Source of the DNA: Amoebophrya sp. A120
Lineage: Eukaryota > Sar > Dinophyceae > Syndiniales > Amoebophryaceae
Reading direction: 5' to 3'
Assembly (NCBI GenBank): GCA_905178155.1
Contig: CAJINV010000004.1
Span: forward strand, 11,556,307-11,620,306
DNA: 64,000 nucleotides
The position numbers and the translations under genes are program-made. The notes under the pieces were generated by a model. It searched no databases, was not told the DNA's origin, and saw only the letters and a list, made by a program, of their open reading frames with translations. This document shows positions 10,641 through 22,100 of this stretch, piece by piece (the stretch's first letter is position 1; each line of letters opens with the position of its first letter).

Positions 10641-13535
10641 ATGCCCGAGCTCCTTAAACGCGTTGTGGGCGACGGGCCGCTCGCTCCCCCGGTACCGAGC
10701 AGTTTTTCCGCGAATGTTACCACGGTCCAGCTGGAATTTGCCGACGAGGGGAAGACGATCTCCCTGCCACTCGAGACTTTACCAGAACTTTTCAAAAACT
10801 TCTACGCGTCTCCCTGGTACGCGCTCCGCAATACCGGCGAGGTTGGAATAAGCAACAAACACGATGATCCAACACCGACCGTTCCCGGTCGCGTTCGCAT
10901 GCAGGAGTTTGGCGTTTCCTTTGACGAATTTGTTCTGGCCCTGCACCGATTGAGTTCCGGCGAAAAACCGATTCTCACCGTCGAAGAAGAACGGGAACTC
11001 CGGAATAAGTTGCGGATTGTCGCGCTCGATGAGGTTCTCGTTTCGGCACCACCAACCTTGGGGGGAGTCCTTGGAGGCACAGGCAGTTCGACAGCAGAAG
11101 GGCGGCACGAAAAATTTACGCCCATCTACGAGTTCCTTTCCTTCTTCGACGGCCAGGACTATTCCAATTTTGTCGACCTGTACTTCAAGGGCCGAGTCGC
11201 GGGCATCGCTCTCAAAGGGGAGGCGCCTGGTCGTTTATCCGAGCTGAAAAATACGTACCAGGGCCTGTACGACTTGCACGACGAATCCGGCAACTCGCGG
11301 ATTAAGGGAGAGCTGATCAAAACCCTCAGCTTTCCCGAGGACGTCGTCGTCCTTCGGCCCCAGTATAGTAGCTCTGAAGTCGCAGCTGATGACTTCGGTA
11401 GAAACGGCTACTGCACATTTCAAGTCGCAAAGGACAAGGTTTGCAAGGAGGTGTTGAATCATTTTCCAGATAGTTGGCAAGAAGAATTTCTCACGCCTTT
11501 CGACCTGAACCCATGGGACGCTTTCGGTTTGTTTGTGCAGGACATCCTCTCACAAAGGCTGGATTTCGGAAACGGCAAGACGGGGCGTTTCGCGCTCTGT
11601 GGCGGGTCGGTTTTCACGGCGCTCGCATCGAAGGAGATGCAGCACCGCGTCCCGTGTGAGAGACCGGCACCGGACTACGACTTTTTTCTGATTCTGGATG
11701 GCGTCCACGATGATCCACCGCTTTCCTTCGTGCAAACGGCTGCGAATACTCTGCATAAGGTTCTCTTGAAATACTGTGTGAAGGGCGACAAGGAACAGGA
11801 CGAAGCGGCCGATCGAATGTTCATGAACAATCTTTTGGGTCTGGGAGCCATTCAGCGGTCGCAGTGTGCGATTTCAATTTACGTGTCGAACCCTGGCGTG
11901 TACGGAAATCCGGTTATTCCGATCCAGCTCGTGGGGTGGTATTCGAGTCTCGATTATGGAAGGGTTTGTGGGGGTTTGCGCTTTTGTCAATCTGGAGACC
12001 AGTTGTAAGTACATGAAAGACAAGTGCAGTGTTGCGAAGTAAAAATGATGAATTTTTCGCCTTGCGGCAGGTGCAACTTTTCAAGTAAAAATTATTTCGC
12101 GGATCATTTTCGTGGCTGCAAAGTGCTAGTTATGCCATGATCTTGGTAAAACACCAGATCCAGATCGGTTGTAGTTGTGGTTTCCTCCTTCTTTCCAACC
12201 TCCATGAACCGTCCTGCCTCTCGTCCTTTGACTTGGGCTGTTGTCAGGTGGGCTACGACGGTAACCGCTTTTACGGTACGGCGAAAGCTGTTGCAGCGCT
12301 CGCAACGCGGGTCAATGTGCTGAACGTGAACGACATTTCCCCGACGTATGTTTCGCGACTGGGAAAATATTTCGAGCGTGGCATCGGCGTGGCGGTTCCT
12401 TGCGATCGACGTATCGAGGGCGGCCAGGTGCCGCTGGACGCGAAAGTCGACGACCAGCTGTCCGGCCAGCGGCTCATGGCGCGGAGGTTGCTGCAGGTGT
12501 TCGAAAGTTACGTGCAAAAAAAACTGACAAGTGCTTCGGAGATTGTGGAAGAGTATAAATCGCCAAGTAAGCGGAAAACCGCGGAATGCCGCTTGCGGGA
12601 AGCCCGGAAGGCAGCCTATTCCACCTATATGTCGCAAACCAGTATCCCCGAGCGGGTAATCGTCATGTGCCTGCAAATGCGGCAACGAGGCTTCTTGTGT
12701 TTCGATTACGAACCTGGCAGCCGGTCGCTGCGGGCCGTTGACGGCATGCAAACGCGGGAGAGATATCCGCTACACCAGCTAGAAACGAGCGACACCGTTG
12801 AGGCAACTTCCGCGCACCAGTCTAGAACTTCTGCGTACGACTATCCGCTGGATATTGACGTCGACAACATTACGGTCCCGGACCACTTCGTACTTCCTGG
12901 GCGCCACCGAGGGTCTACTAGAAGAGAAGTCGAGCGGTTGCAGCGCACGGAGCTACGGCTTGCGAATCAATCCGTTGATGCGCCGACCTCGTGTGGGGCG
13001 CGCTTGCTGGGACCGGACATAGACGGCTCATTGTATCAGTATCTGTCATTCAATCTTATGCTGAGAAAAATGTTTGAACATAGCTGAGTGCAGTTGCTGT
13101 GGTTTCATCGCGAATGGTCCGTGCGCTTTGCAAGAAACTGAAAACTGCGAATCGAAGAACACGCAATAAGCAGCTATTTTCATCTCTTCCATATTGGGCA
13201 GACTAGGAAAAGAGCCGACTACTTTCGTGACTACAGACTTGCAGACGGCCCTCTGCCCCGTGAACGCGCACCCGGATAGCCTCATGCCCGGCGTTTTTAT
13301 TCAGGTCAGCGAAGATGTTTTTCCCGAAACTGCGTCCCTGTTCGAAGATGGTCTCATGCCCGTTCCGTCGAGCTTGCAAGGGCCGTTCGTCATGAAGCGG
13401 CGCGATGGTGGGGGATCTTTCGACAAGCGACATCCGAAAGAAATCTTTGAGGCGGGGCAGTGGGGAGCGAAAAGCTTGCACGGTGGCGTGGATCACTTGA
13501 CGCGAATGGTGTTGTTTGGTTCCAATAATTTTTAA
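10641..13535 (+). CDS. Nucleotidyltransferase-fold protein
   Basis: Exons 10641-12004, 12175-13032 and 13202-13535 give 851 residues. The core shows a nucleotidyltransferase signature: CGGSVFTAL (GGS, about residue 319), then DYDFFLIL (Asp-x-Asp, about 345), followed by a strand PVIPIQLVGW and the segment FDLGCCQVGYDGNRFYGT...VNDISPTYVSRLGKYFERG. This pattern is shared, from memory of the families, with ankyrin-associated proteins of fungi and large DNA viruses, where the YDG and RL-KY-RGF motifs follow the DxD core. Substrate is unknown. The N-terminal 300 residues lack a recognised domain. It sits between a helicase and an ART-fold gene. Confidence 0.7.
12005..12174 (+). other. GT-AG intron
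   Basis: Donor GTAAGT at 12005 and acceptor TTGTAG ending 12174. Exon phases agree (two bases then one base). Joined reading continues into FDLGCCQVGYDG. The spliced loop is longer than in relatives, so a larger non-canonical intron remains possible. Confidence 0.6.
13033..13201 (+). other. GT-AG intron
   Basis: Donor GTATCA at 13033, acceptor TTGGGCAG ending 13201, 169 bp. The phases match and PDIDGSL continues as LGKEPTTF. Confidence 0.65.
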
Positions 13536-13984
13536 CACGAATACAAATCGAAATTATGTCGCGATAATACTAAATCCCATTTTTGTTTTGGTCTAGTCTT
13601 CCGAAAACCTAACGCAGAAAGGCTCTCGATTAGACACGGGAACCTGTTGACGCAAAAAAGCGATGCTTACAACGTACGTCGGCTGTGTTTTGCTACCGGG
13701 TGCGGAGGGGAGTTTTGAGAAGTAAGCCAGGTGTTGCAGTTGTTCTTTCATCCGCGGTGGAGAGGTTTTTACGTGGTGAGTGACTAGCAGGCGGATGTAT
13801 GTGTTCAATATGTGAGAGGTCTCTTCTTCTTGGAAAAAATGAGAGATCTTCATGCGGGTCAGAGTGTCGTGAAAATTGCAAGTCACAGCATGTACAAAGA
13901 AAAAAATATTTTTGCTTTTCCGAAACCAGAACAAGTACACGACGATCTGTCGAGGGTTTATTCCGTTTTCGGCTTAGAAGGAAG
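13536..13984. other. Intergenic or 5' leader region
   Basis: 449 bp upstream of the second ART-fold gene. The ART frame is open back to 13799, so a longer N-terminus is possible, but paralogue alignment favours a start at 13985. Confidence 0.5.
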
Positions 13985-14485
13985 ATGTCTCCCGTACCGA
14001 TGAAAAAGACGAGCGAGGGTTGGTGTACTCTCTACCACGCAACCACCACCGCGAACGCGAATTCCATCGTCCAAGAGCAGCGGTTCCGGCCCGGTCAGTC
14101 GGGCCTGCTCGGCGGCAACATCTACTTTTCGAAGGAACGGAGCCAAGCAATCAAGCGGCGGCGGAAACGCGGTGGCGACTGCAGCACCGTCGTTCTGTCC
14201 GCTTTCGTCAAACTCGGCAGGTGCGGGCACTGGCGCGCAAACGCCATCGACGTCTCGGGGCAGACACTGAACGCGCACGGGCTGCATTCGGCGAAAGTTT
14301 ACGGGCAGGATGCCTACTGCGTTTGCTCCACGAATAGTTACCGCGAGGACCCGGCGAGCAAGATCAAGTGGATTAGGATCGACGAACCGTCTGACACGGA
14401 GAACGACTCGGATGAGGATGATGAGGACTACGAGCCGGACGCCCAGCGACGCCGGACGGGATACAGCTCGGACTCGGACGAGTAG
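13985..14485 (+). CDS. ART/PARP-fold protein, paralogue 2
   Basis: 166 residues, one exon; ATG 13985 is chosen because TSEGW then lies at the same distance from the start as in the gene at 6252. Core features: LYHATT (His, about residue 18), QEQRFRPGQSGLLGG, NIYFSK (Tyr, about 48), VVLSAFVKLGRCGHW, and SAKVYGQDAYCVCSTNSYREDP, all collinear with paralogue 1. The C-terminus is different: a short, strongly acidic tail (DTENDSDEDDEDYEPD) that could bind basic partners. Likely duplicated from the same ancestor as paralogue 1; no introns. Confidence 0.75.
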   Translation: MSPVPMKKTSEGWCTLYHATTTANANSIVQEQRFRPGQSGLLGGNIYFSKERSQAIKRRRKRGGDCSTVVLSAFVKLGRCGHWRANAIDVSGQTLNAHGLHSAKVYGQDAYCVCSTNSYREDPASKIKWIRIDEPSDTENDSDEDDEDYEPDAQRRRTGYSSDSDE

Positions 14486-15205
14486 CGGGGTTTTGCCGGG
14501 CATCTGCGGTGAAGGTGTAGTTTGTGAACCGCAACTCAGGTATTGGCGCTGCGACCCCGCTGAACCCAAATGCAAGGACGGAATATCCTCATGAATCTGT
14601 GAATGTATTGAGATTTTTTTGTTCCGGATCTGGTGGAACCAAAACATATATTAATTTTCGGAAAACGATAGACACGATCTTCCCATGATTCCATTCCGAC
14701 ACGACGTCTTTTCCATTTTTTTGCATTCCACAATAACATGATGTGGCGCTGCTCTCCGGTTGATTTTGATGTACTAGTATGTCAGCACGGTCTTGAAGCA
14801 GGAAATTTCTGATGGTCATTTCTTTGTCATCGAGCTAGTTGTTCGTGTTTGTAATTCTGAATTGCGATTGATGTGAGTGCAGAGACGGTTGTTTGTTGCG
14901 TTGACGTTGAGAGACAGAAGTAGAAAGGGGATACGCAAGAAGCGATGCACCTATGATGGTTTGAAGCCCGCTCTCGAATGTTGACTTGGAATATAGGATC
15001 TTCGACGTTTTTGAATTGGGTCGTTTGATTGCGTTTTAGTAGGCTCGCAGCTGATGTTTGAATTTGGTATTGACGCATGAAAGCCTAGAAAGAAGAAAGG
15101 GAAGCGAAGCAGAAGCTGCACTGATCGTTTTTTTCCGTTCAGTATTAGGGCCCGTGATGTAGCACTAGACAATTTAGATTTCATTGGTCTCTGGATTGCA
15201 AAAAA
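14486..15205. other. Intergenic region
   Basis: 720 bp, moderately AT-rich; no supported gene. Confidence 0.5.
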
Positions 15206-16039
15206 ATGGCGCTTACTTCATCGCGACGACATCGCTTCCTACAGTCGTCAAGGACCTCCAGAACAGCTGTAGCTTTCCTCCTTTCCTCCACCTTTCCGCC
15301 GTCAAATTTGATCCTACAAGCCACCGGCTTTGCCATATACGCTCCAGCTGCAGATGCTGATTGTGACTACGAGGAGGAGCAAGCAGATGAGCCAATGGCT
15401 TCGGAGCGTAGCTTCCCAGCCGAAACAAGCAAATCCCCGTCGACAACTGTTGACATATGGCAGAGGACGACGAGCTTGACGGCAGCGCACGCAGCGAGAA
15501 GTGGCGCAGTGGACCACACGTCGACCACGGGCAGTGAAACTGACGGTAGTAGTACAGCAAGAACTTCCTCGAAGAATAAACACAGGAGAAGCAAACGGAG
15601 AAACAATCCCGCCACCGATCCCGACTACGGTCCACTCGGGAACGTGATTGGAAGCGCGATGACCAGCCTGCTCGGGAAAAAGGAACCACGGCCGGACAGG
15701 CCGGACTGCAGCCGCAGGAAACGGCTGATGAACATGAAGTTCGGAGACAAAGCGGACGATGCGCTCGTGCAAGGAGCGAAGCGGAACGTGGACGCGGTGA
15801 AGAATCTGGTCGGCTCTCTGTTTTCGCCCAACACGTTGGAGGGGAGAAAACGACTGCTTTACTACGAGCAGCTCGCGGGGGACGGTGAGGGCGGCGAAGC
15901 AGTGGCGGGAAATGCGGCCAAACACCGTAGGAAGGGGAGGCCTGGAGGAGATGCTGGCGGCATATTACCGGGTACTTGTGATTGCGTTTTCGGTTTTTGC
16001 ATGCACACCGCATTTCAAAATTGCTACCATGCGTCGTAG
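15206..16039 (+). CDS. Presumptive secreted/basic protein of unknown function
   Basis: 277 residues. The N-terminus has a basic lead and a moderately hydrophobic run (TAVAFLLSSTFPPSNLILQATGFAIYA, about residues 20-46) compatible with a signal sequence. A Ser/Thr-rich linker and a basic patch (KNKHRRSKRRNN) precede a charged helical region around DALVQGAKRNVDAVKNLVGSL. The last 27 residues are Cys-rich and may be read-through of a donor: GTACTT at 15972 could start an intron, in which case the true C-terminus lies elsewhere. No family recognised. Confidence 0.5.
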   Translation: MALTSSRRHRFLQSSRTSRTAVAFLLSSTFPPSNLILQATGFAIYAPAADADCDYEEEQADEPMASERSFPAETSKSPSTTVDIWQRTTSLTAAHAARSGAVDHTSTTGSETDGSSTARTSSKNKHRRSKRRNNPATDPDYGPLGNVIGSAMTSLLGKKEPRPDRPDCSRRKRLMNMKFGDKADDALVQGAKRNVDAVKNLVGSLFSPNTLEGRKRLLYYEQLAGDGEGGEAVAGNAAKHRRKGRPGGDAGGILPGTCDCVFGFCMHTAFQNCYHAS

Positions 16040-17195
16040 TTTCCATATTGAGTAACTCTAACTTTTTTGCTATGCATGGTTGAGACTTGTGCAGATAGCA
16101 TCGCTGATTCTCTGCAGGTGTGGCGAATCTCGACGAGAATTACGGATTGTAGGGCCCGTCTCTGATTCCACGCTGCGCTTCGGCCATCCCTCCGCGTCCG
16201 CTTATCATGAAGCCGTGACGTCAAAATTAATTACTTTTTCTTGAGCATACAGAGATGTGGTCCTGTCAACTGAAATTCTTGTAGATCATTTGTTATTGTT
16301 ACGCTACAACTGTAGAAGTAGATCGGCGTCTTCGCTTTCGCTGTGTTGCAAACGAGCTGCTTCACGGCTGCGGGTCCTCTCCTGAAGGGGACGCTCACAA
16401 GCGTCGGAATTTCACCAGAATAAAATTAAAGTTACACATTTGTTGGACGGAAAGTCTTACCTTTGTACCCTCTTATTTTTTGTACAGCTGTAGCTACTAG
16501 AAATTGATTCACTCGTTTTAACTGTAAATTGATGGCTCTCGCCGCGTTGTGCGAACAGAATCCTTTTCGTGCTTTTTTAGCTTGTAAAAGTATACTTTTT
16601 CCTGGTCTTGCACTTTCTTGTATGCTACGCTTAGAATCACTTGTACCTTTCTTGTGACCGGTACAAGTAAGAGGCATCGCGCTGTGTTGTACCTTTGTTG
16701 CCTCGAACCCTGGCGTTGGCCCAAAACAAACTCAAAACTTTTAAGTAGCCGCATGAGAAGTGTACTGCACTTCGCCTAAAAATCGCAGCATGACATCGAC
16801 GCGCCTCAAGTAGAGCGGGCTTTTTTGCAAACACGAAATTTCCGTGTTTCAACTTGGGTTTCTTTTTCTATCTTCGCCAACTATGTGAACCAGAGCGATT
16901 ACAAGTCCGTCGTCGAGGATCTAAATGTAGTTCTGAGGGAGGCAGGATGAGTGGGGGTGATGAAAAGTCCAAGATGAGAGACGATGGCTCTGGATGATTA
17001 CCAGTTCAGTATCGTGTTGACAAGAACAGTTCACTTGTAAAATCCCATGGTCTACTAGCCGCGGCGCAAGAAACGACAGCAACGTAAAAAAGCACCTGCA
17101 GCCGACGAAGGAACTGCCAATTGGTTCTGCGTCACTTCGCAGCTACACCGACTTGAAAACCGCGTCAAAATCAGCACACCCACACAGCCGACAGG
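16040..17195. other. Intergenic region upstream of IFT20
   Basis: About 1.15 kb with only short open frames on both strands. No element termini found, in contrast to the DNA just downstream. Confidence 0.55.
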
Positions 17196-18385
17196 ATGGC
17201 GGACTCCGACATTCAAATTACGTTCGATGCGGACAACTATCCAGTGCAAAAGTATCGTACTCGTATTGCAAGCATGCATTACAAATCTTTGGTTAAAGGT
17301 AAATCCGCATTTCTCATGCTGAGGAAATTTGCTTCTCATGCTGAGGAAATTTGTCATGCATTTATACGAGTACGATACTTTTGCAGTTCATAACAACCAC
17401 ATCCGGGTCCTGGACCCGGAGAAGTTCAAACAGATGGAGAACCTATGAGAGTGCACAACTCCCCCTCCCCCTCATTTGTATAGCATGAACGGCAATACAA
17501 GCACCAGCAAGAGTGCCGGTTTTGCATGACAAATTTGCACTGGGGTGTAGTGCTGTTTGGGCTGCCAGAACTTGTCATGCAGACAGTGCCATGAGGCAAA
17601 GGGTGGATCTGGATTGGGTATTTTGCATGACAAATGAGGGTTGGTGGAAAGGTTCTTGATGAGGTGCAGTCGGGTATGCATGACAAATGAGGGGGAGGGG
17701 GAGTTGTGCACTGTCATAGAACCTGTCCCAGGAGTGTCAAAATTTCACGGAGAAGATTCACCAGTTTGGGACCACGGTCCAAACTTTGGTGGATGTGCTC
17801 GACGGGCAGGCGAAGAGGATCGAGTTTGAGAAGCTGAGGTACTACTTTAGATTTGGTGGAAGTCGTCCTTTGTGAAGCAGAAAAATTTTTGAATCGGAGT
17901 TTTTCTGTCCTCTACAAGGTCAACATCTTCAAGGCTAGTTTTTGCAATTTCCGGTCATATTCACAGGGCAATCGGACAGAAGAACTTAGCCGAAATGGAG
18001 TCGGAGAACCGGCGCAGGAAACAACAGCAAATGCGAGCACTGATTGCCAGTAAGGAGGCGGAGTTGTCGAGGCTAACAACGTATCAAATGCAAAAATGTC
18101 TGGGTCTGGAAGATTACGGGATTTGTCATGCTAGTCCGGCATGACTCTGAGCTCTGCCTGTCATGCAAAAACGCAGTTTCTCATGCGGAGTACGCAACTC
18201 TGAACCACGGAAAAACGTGTCATGCTTGGCAGTGCATTACAGTGTGCGCATTTTTTCCTGACTTGCGTCACAAGTTTCCAGACCCAGACATTTTTGCAGT
18301 TGATACAAAGTATTACGACAGTTTGGAGAAAGTAGAGCGGGAGCAGAAAGCCATGATCGAAAGGCTAAGCAACAACGACGTGTGA
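17196..18385 (+). CDS. IFT20: Intraflagellar transport protein 20
   Basis: Exons 17196-17237, 17398-17443, 17724-17838, 17967-18081 and 18311-18385 join in frame to 130 residues, the usual IFT20 length. Recognisable family features are the N-terminal IRVLDPEKF, the following ECQNFTEKIHQFGTTV, a central EKLRAIGQKNLAEMESENRR and the C-terminal QMRALIASKEAELSRL...SLEKVEREQKAMI, all coiled coil. IFT20 is the small IFT-B subunit that links Golgi-derived vesicles to flagellar transport, so the cell builds flagella (for a syndinian, the dinospore). Three of its four introns are TIR elements, and only exact removal of element plus one TSD copy yields this protein. Ends with TGA. Confidence 0.95.
17238..17392 (+). 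mobile_element. Intronic TIR element, family B
   Basis: 155 bp, TSD ACAAC perfect. Ends share AAAAGTATCGTACTCGTA and its complement. Junction Ala-Asp-Asn then His-Ile-Arg. The interior has a 24-bp near-tandem repeat around TCTCATGCTGAGGAAATTTG. Confidence 0.95.
17444..17718 (+). mobile_element. Intronic TIR element, family C
   Basis: 275 bp, TSD GAACC perfect. Outer repeat GTGCACAACTCCCCCTCCCC. Junction reads Met-Glu-Asn-Leu-Ser, matching the IFT20 alignment. Confidence 0.95.
17839..17966 (+). other. GT-AG intron of IFT20
   Basis: 128 bp, donor GTACTA, acceptor TTCACAG. It joins EKLR to AIGQKN. It shows that this gene uses ordinary and element-type introns side by side. Confidence 0.9.
18082..18305 (+). 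mobile_element. Intronic TIR element, family A
   Basis: 224 bp, TSD CAACG/CAAAG with one mismatch. Depending on which copy is kept the junction residue is Thr or Lys (Leu-Thr-Thr/Lys-Tyr-Tyr); both stay in frame. Confidence 0.92.
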
Positions 18386-19135
18386 TTTATTTCAGCGACA
18401 TCAATAATATAGCGCCGAAAGGCAGTAGAGATGAAACGGAAAAGAGCTCTGTCTAGAATTTGTGTAGCCACTGAGCAGGTACATGTACAAAGTTGTAAGC
18501 GAGGTTTTCTTTGAATTTTTTCGTCCCGTCTCTTCCAAGAGCTTTTGATATGCTGGTTGTAGTGTTCACTCTTCATGCGTCTACTCTGGTGTTGAAGAGA
18601 CGACGCTATAAACATGTGAGCGATTGAGCTGACGTCTTCAACTTTTCCTGACATCATTGAGAGTGGTGCAATGAGTGCTGTGGTCAGTGACTGATGAAAA
18701 ACCTGAGAATCAAAAAAAGCGAGCGAGAAGAGCGAGAGAGACGGTACGGAGCAAGCGGACTGATCTTCTTCTAGTGTCATCTTCATGAAGTTTTGCTTGA
18801 AATGCTAATAAAATTCACTACATCTGTTCCATGTTAGTTGCGTCTCCTGACCTGTACTCTTGCGCATCGTGGGCATCTACTTCTAGAACCCTTCGTATTG
18901 TAACGTAATACTGCGTAAGGACCCAAGAGCATTTGCTTGCCACGATTCAAAAGGAAAACTCAACAAAATTCACAGCACAGGTTTTTTTGTATACTAGTGT
19001 TGAATTCATATCTCTACCCCATCCTTAACTGTACACCCATTTTGTTTTCTGCTGTATACAACACCCCACTATCACTAATTTGTAAAATGAACCCCCGTCG
19101 GATATTCTTCACACGAACTAAAATGAACCACAAAA
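18386..19135. other. Intergenic region
   Basis: 750 bp between IFT20 and the giant gene. No gene or element found; the promoter of the giant gene should lie here but no motif stands out. Confidence 0.55.
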
Positions 19136-22100
19136 ATGGGATCTTTGCGCGACGAAATCCCGGGCAAAATTGTTGATTTTGCCATCACTGCTTCGGCATG
19201 TTTCACCCCTTGCTTCTATACCCGAGGTGACACCATGCAGTCGCGGTGGCGCGGCCCGCCGCCACGAAGAAAGAGCAGGCGTTTTTGCTGGCTCGAGGAG
19301 AAGGAATCCTTTGCACCCTATGTGTTGCCCTGGAAGAGACGGAGCAAAAGCGGGAATTCGTCCAGTTTTCGGAATGATGGAAGAAGGAAGACCGCAAAGA
19401 GCACCCGTCCTGCTTCAAGAAAAACCTCTTCTTTCTCAGCGACAGAGACAGTCCGAGCCTTGTGCTTCCATGTTGGGGTGTTTCTGCATTTCGTCTTCTT
19501 CGTTTTCAATTTTTTCGTCGGCTATGACAAGAGCTCGGCGTTCGCGAATCTCCAATCGCTGGAGAACACACCGCTTGGCTCGGAGCCAACGGGGACTATT
19601 TTCCAGGAAGACCAAGTGGTTTCTCGACGGGCGGAGAATCTCGACGGGGACATCGTCAAGAATGCAGCGCCAAATCTGGAACAAGAAACTGCCCCGAAAA
19701 GAAGTCCAATTTCTTCAACACTTGATGGAAGCAGTAGACCAGATCCAGACGGGCGGGCGCAGCTACAAAATGCAGACGCTGATTCACGGGCTAGAACATC
19801 TTCCCGGAGTTCTTTTGATGCAATATCAACCGCGACAAGTAGAACCGACCACGATACAGAAAACGATCAGAAGCTGCGGAACCTCCAGGCCGCGGTCACG
19901 GTCCGTTCGGACGGCCGCTGGAAGTTCCCGGCCGGGACGAAGATCAGCTTCGAATCCTACAGCAATATGAACCAAAACGCCTTCGGTGCCGGCGCGCCGG
20001 CCTCGACAGATTTCACCTCCAGGATCAACCTGCTTGCGGGCTACCCGTACGGAAAAGTCACGGTGAACGCGGTCACCTTCGATTTTCCGATCGCGCAGCA
20101 CCCCGACCCGCAGATAAAACTCGTGGATTTTACGCTGGAAGACACATCCAAGTGCTACGAATCGTCAGCCGTCCCCATGGGCTTGTACGATATCCAACCG
20201 CCGTATGGAAGTGTCAGAATCGAAATTGACAAAATCGAAATTGTTTGCCATGCATAAAATGGATTCCAGTTCGAACCCAGTTTCTAAGTGGCGCATGACA
20301 CATTCTGGCGGTGCCTGAATCCAGTTTGTAATGCTGTTTAGGCAAACGCAAAGAAGACTGATTCTCTCATGCTGCTCTAGGAGCTCGAGCTATAACCCCA
20401 AACAGGTTTACAATCGGCCTCCCTTGCCTGCTCTGCAACACACGTACTTCGCGTCATGCATTTTATGCATCACAAATTTTTCGATTTTGTCAATTTCGAT
20501 CCTGACACTCCCATACCCCGTTAGGCTCCACCTCCCCGCCCCAATTTTTCATTCCGGACATTACCCGGGACACGGGGCTGCAGATGGGGCACGGCTTCAA
20601 CCAGATTTTCGGTTCAAACACAAACGGGGGGACCAACCGGTTTCAGTTTGAGGTGGGCGGGCAATACCAAATCTGCTACGCGCCGACCGGGAATTTCAAC
20701 GACACAACAACGATCACCTCCGCCAGTTCGCTGCCGCAAATTTACGTGGCCGGCGTGTGGCGGCAGGAGTGCGTGACAAACACCAACGATTTCAATAATG
20801 GGATTTTCAGGGACGGCTGTTTCGAGTTCGGCAGTGTTTGGAACTGCTACTTCCCCTGGCACCAACAAACCATCTCTCCAGCTTTACTCGACATTGCGCC
20901 CGACCGGACTTGCTACTTCGATTTCCGGAACGACGTCACCACCGGGGAGAAGAAGGACCCGTTAGCGCAGAAGGGGTTCCGGATCTACCAAGGGACCGTT
21001 TCCGAACTTTCCTTTACGCAAATCTGGAACCCAGACTCCATCACGGAGGGGGTGCTGTTCGGTTCCGAGCCGAAGCTTTGCGCCCTACCAGCGCAGAATA
21101 GCTACACGTTGTGGGAGCAGACGGTCTGGGACCAAACTTCGTTGGAACAGTCCTTCACCGAGCAGGCCAGGGAAAAAACTTTCGCGGAAGTGAAGGATGT
21201 GACAAACATCTGGACCTACCACAAAAATTTCGACGACAGCTCGCCCTATCGCGTGCCAAGGGTCCGGGAGGACCAGGAGCTCGGGTTCACTCTGACCCTT
21301 TGCTACTGTCCCAACTACGATTCCCCGCTGGACAACGACGCGACCGCGTGCAATTCCGGCTACGAATTCATCCAGAACTTGGGTCACCTCCGCTACTGGA
21401 CGTTTTTGATTTGTGACAAAACCAATTACGTCAATTGCGAGTACCAAAACCAGCTCCACGCCAGCTTCAATCCGCGGTACCAGCCGTACTCGCGTGTCAC
21501 CCCCCAGCAGCCCTTTGTCTTGAAGGTGCTCTGCCCCCCGGGCGGCTGCGACAACACGGTGACGCAGCGGATGCGCATCCTCGACTACAGTGCCACAACC
21601 TCCGACCGCATGGCGTGGGAGGAACTGCAGCAGTGCCGGGAGTGGAATGTGCCGGTGATCTACACGCAGACCAGCACGACGCAATTAGTCGATTTCATGG
21701 ATCACCTGGGGTTTGACACGAGCGTGATCGGGCCTGATTTGATCTCCTACACACAGAGATTCTCCTGCGCCTACAATGCGACCGAAGTCATCGCGAATTT
21801 GACGAGCGAAAAAGCCCAAACCGCGCTCTACAAGCTATTCGGCGGGGCGCCGATCTACGAGGAGAACGAGGTCGATCTGACGCCGAACGTGAGTAACGAC
21901 AGCAACAACACGGAATTGAACCGAACGCTAGTCGGCTTCACGGACCGAACGCCGGAGGGTACGAGTCTGTTCGCGAATGACACGGTGATCAGTGACTACA
22001 TCGCCGAAACGATCCACAACACTTCGGTCCTCGTCAACGACCCCGTCGCCCGGGAGGTCATCAAGTGTCTCTACGGCCCCGACACGTACATTACCCGACT

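Noticed and set aside
16040-17195. A minus-strand gene upstream of IFT20
   Set aside because: Only frames shorter than 85 codons, without codon bias or recognisable motifs.
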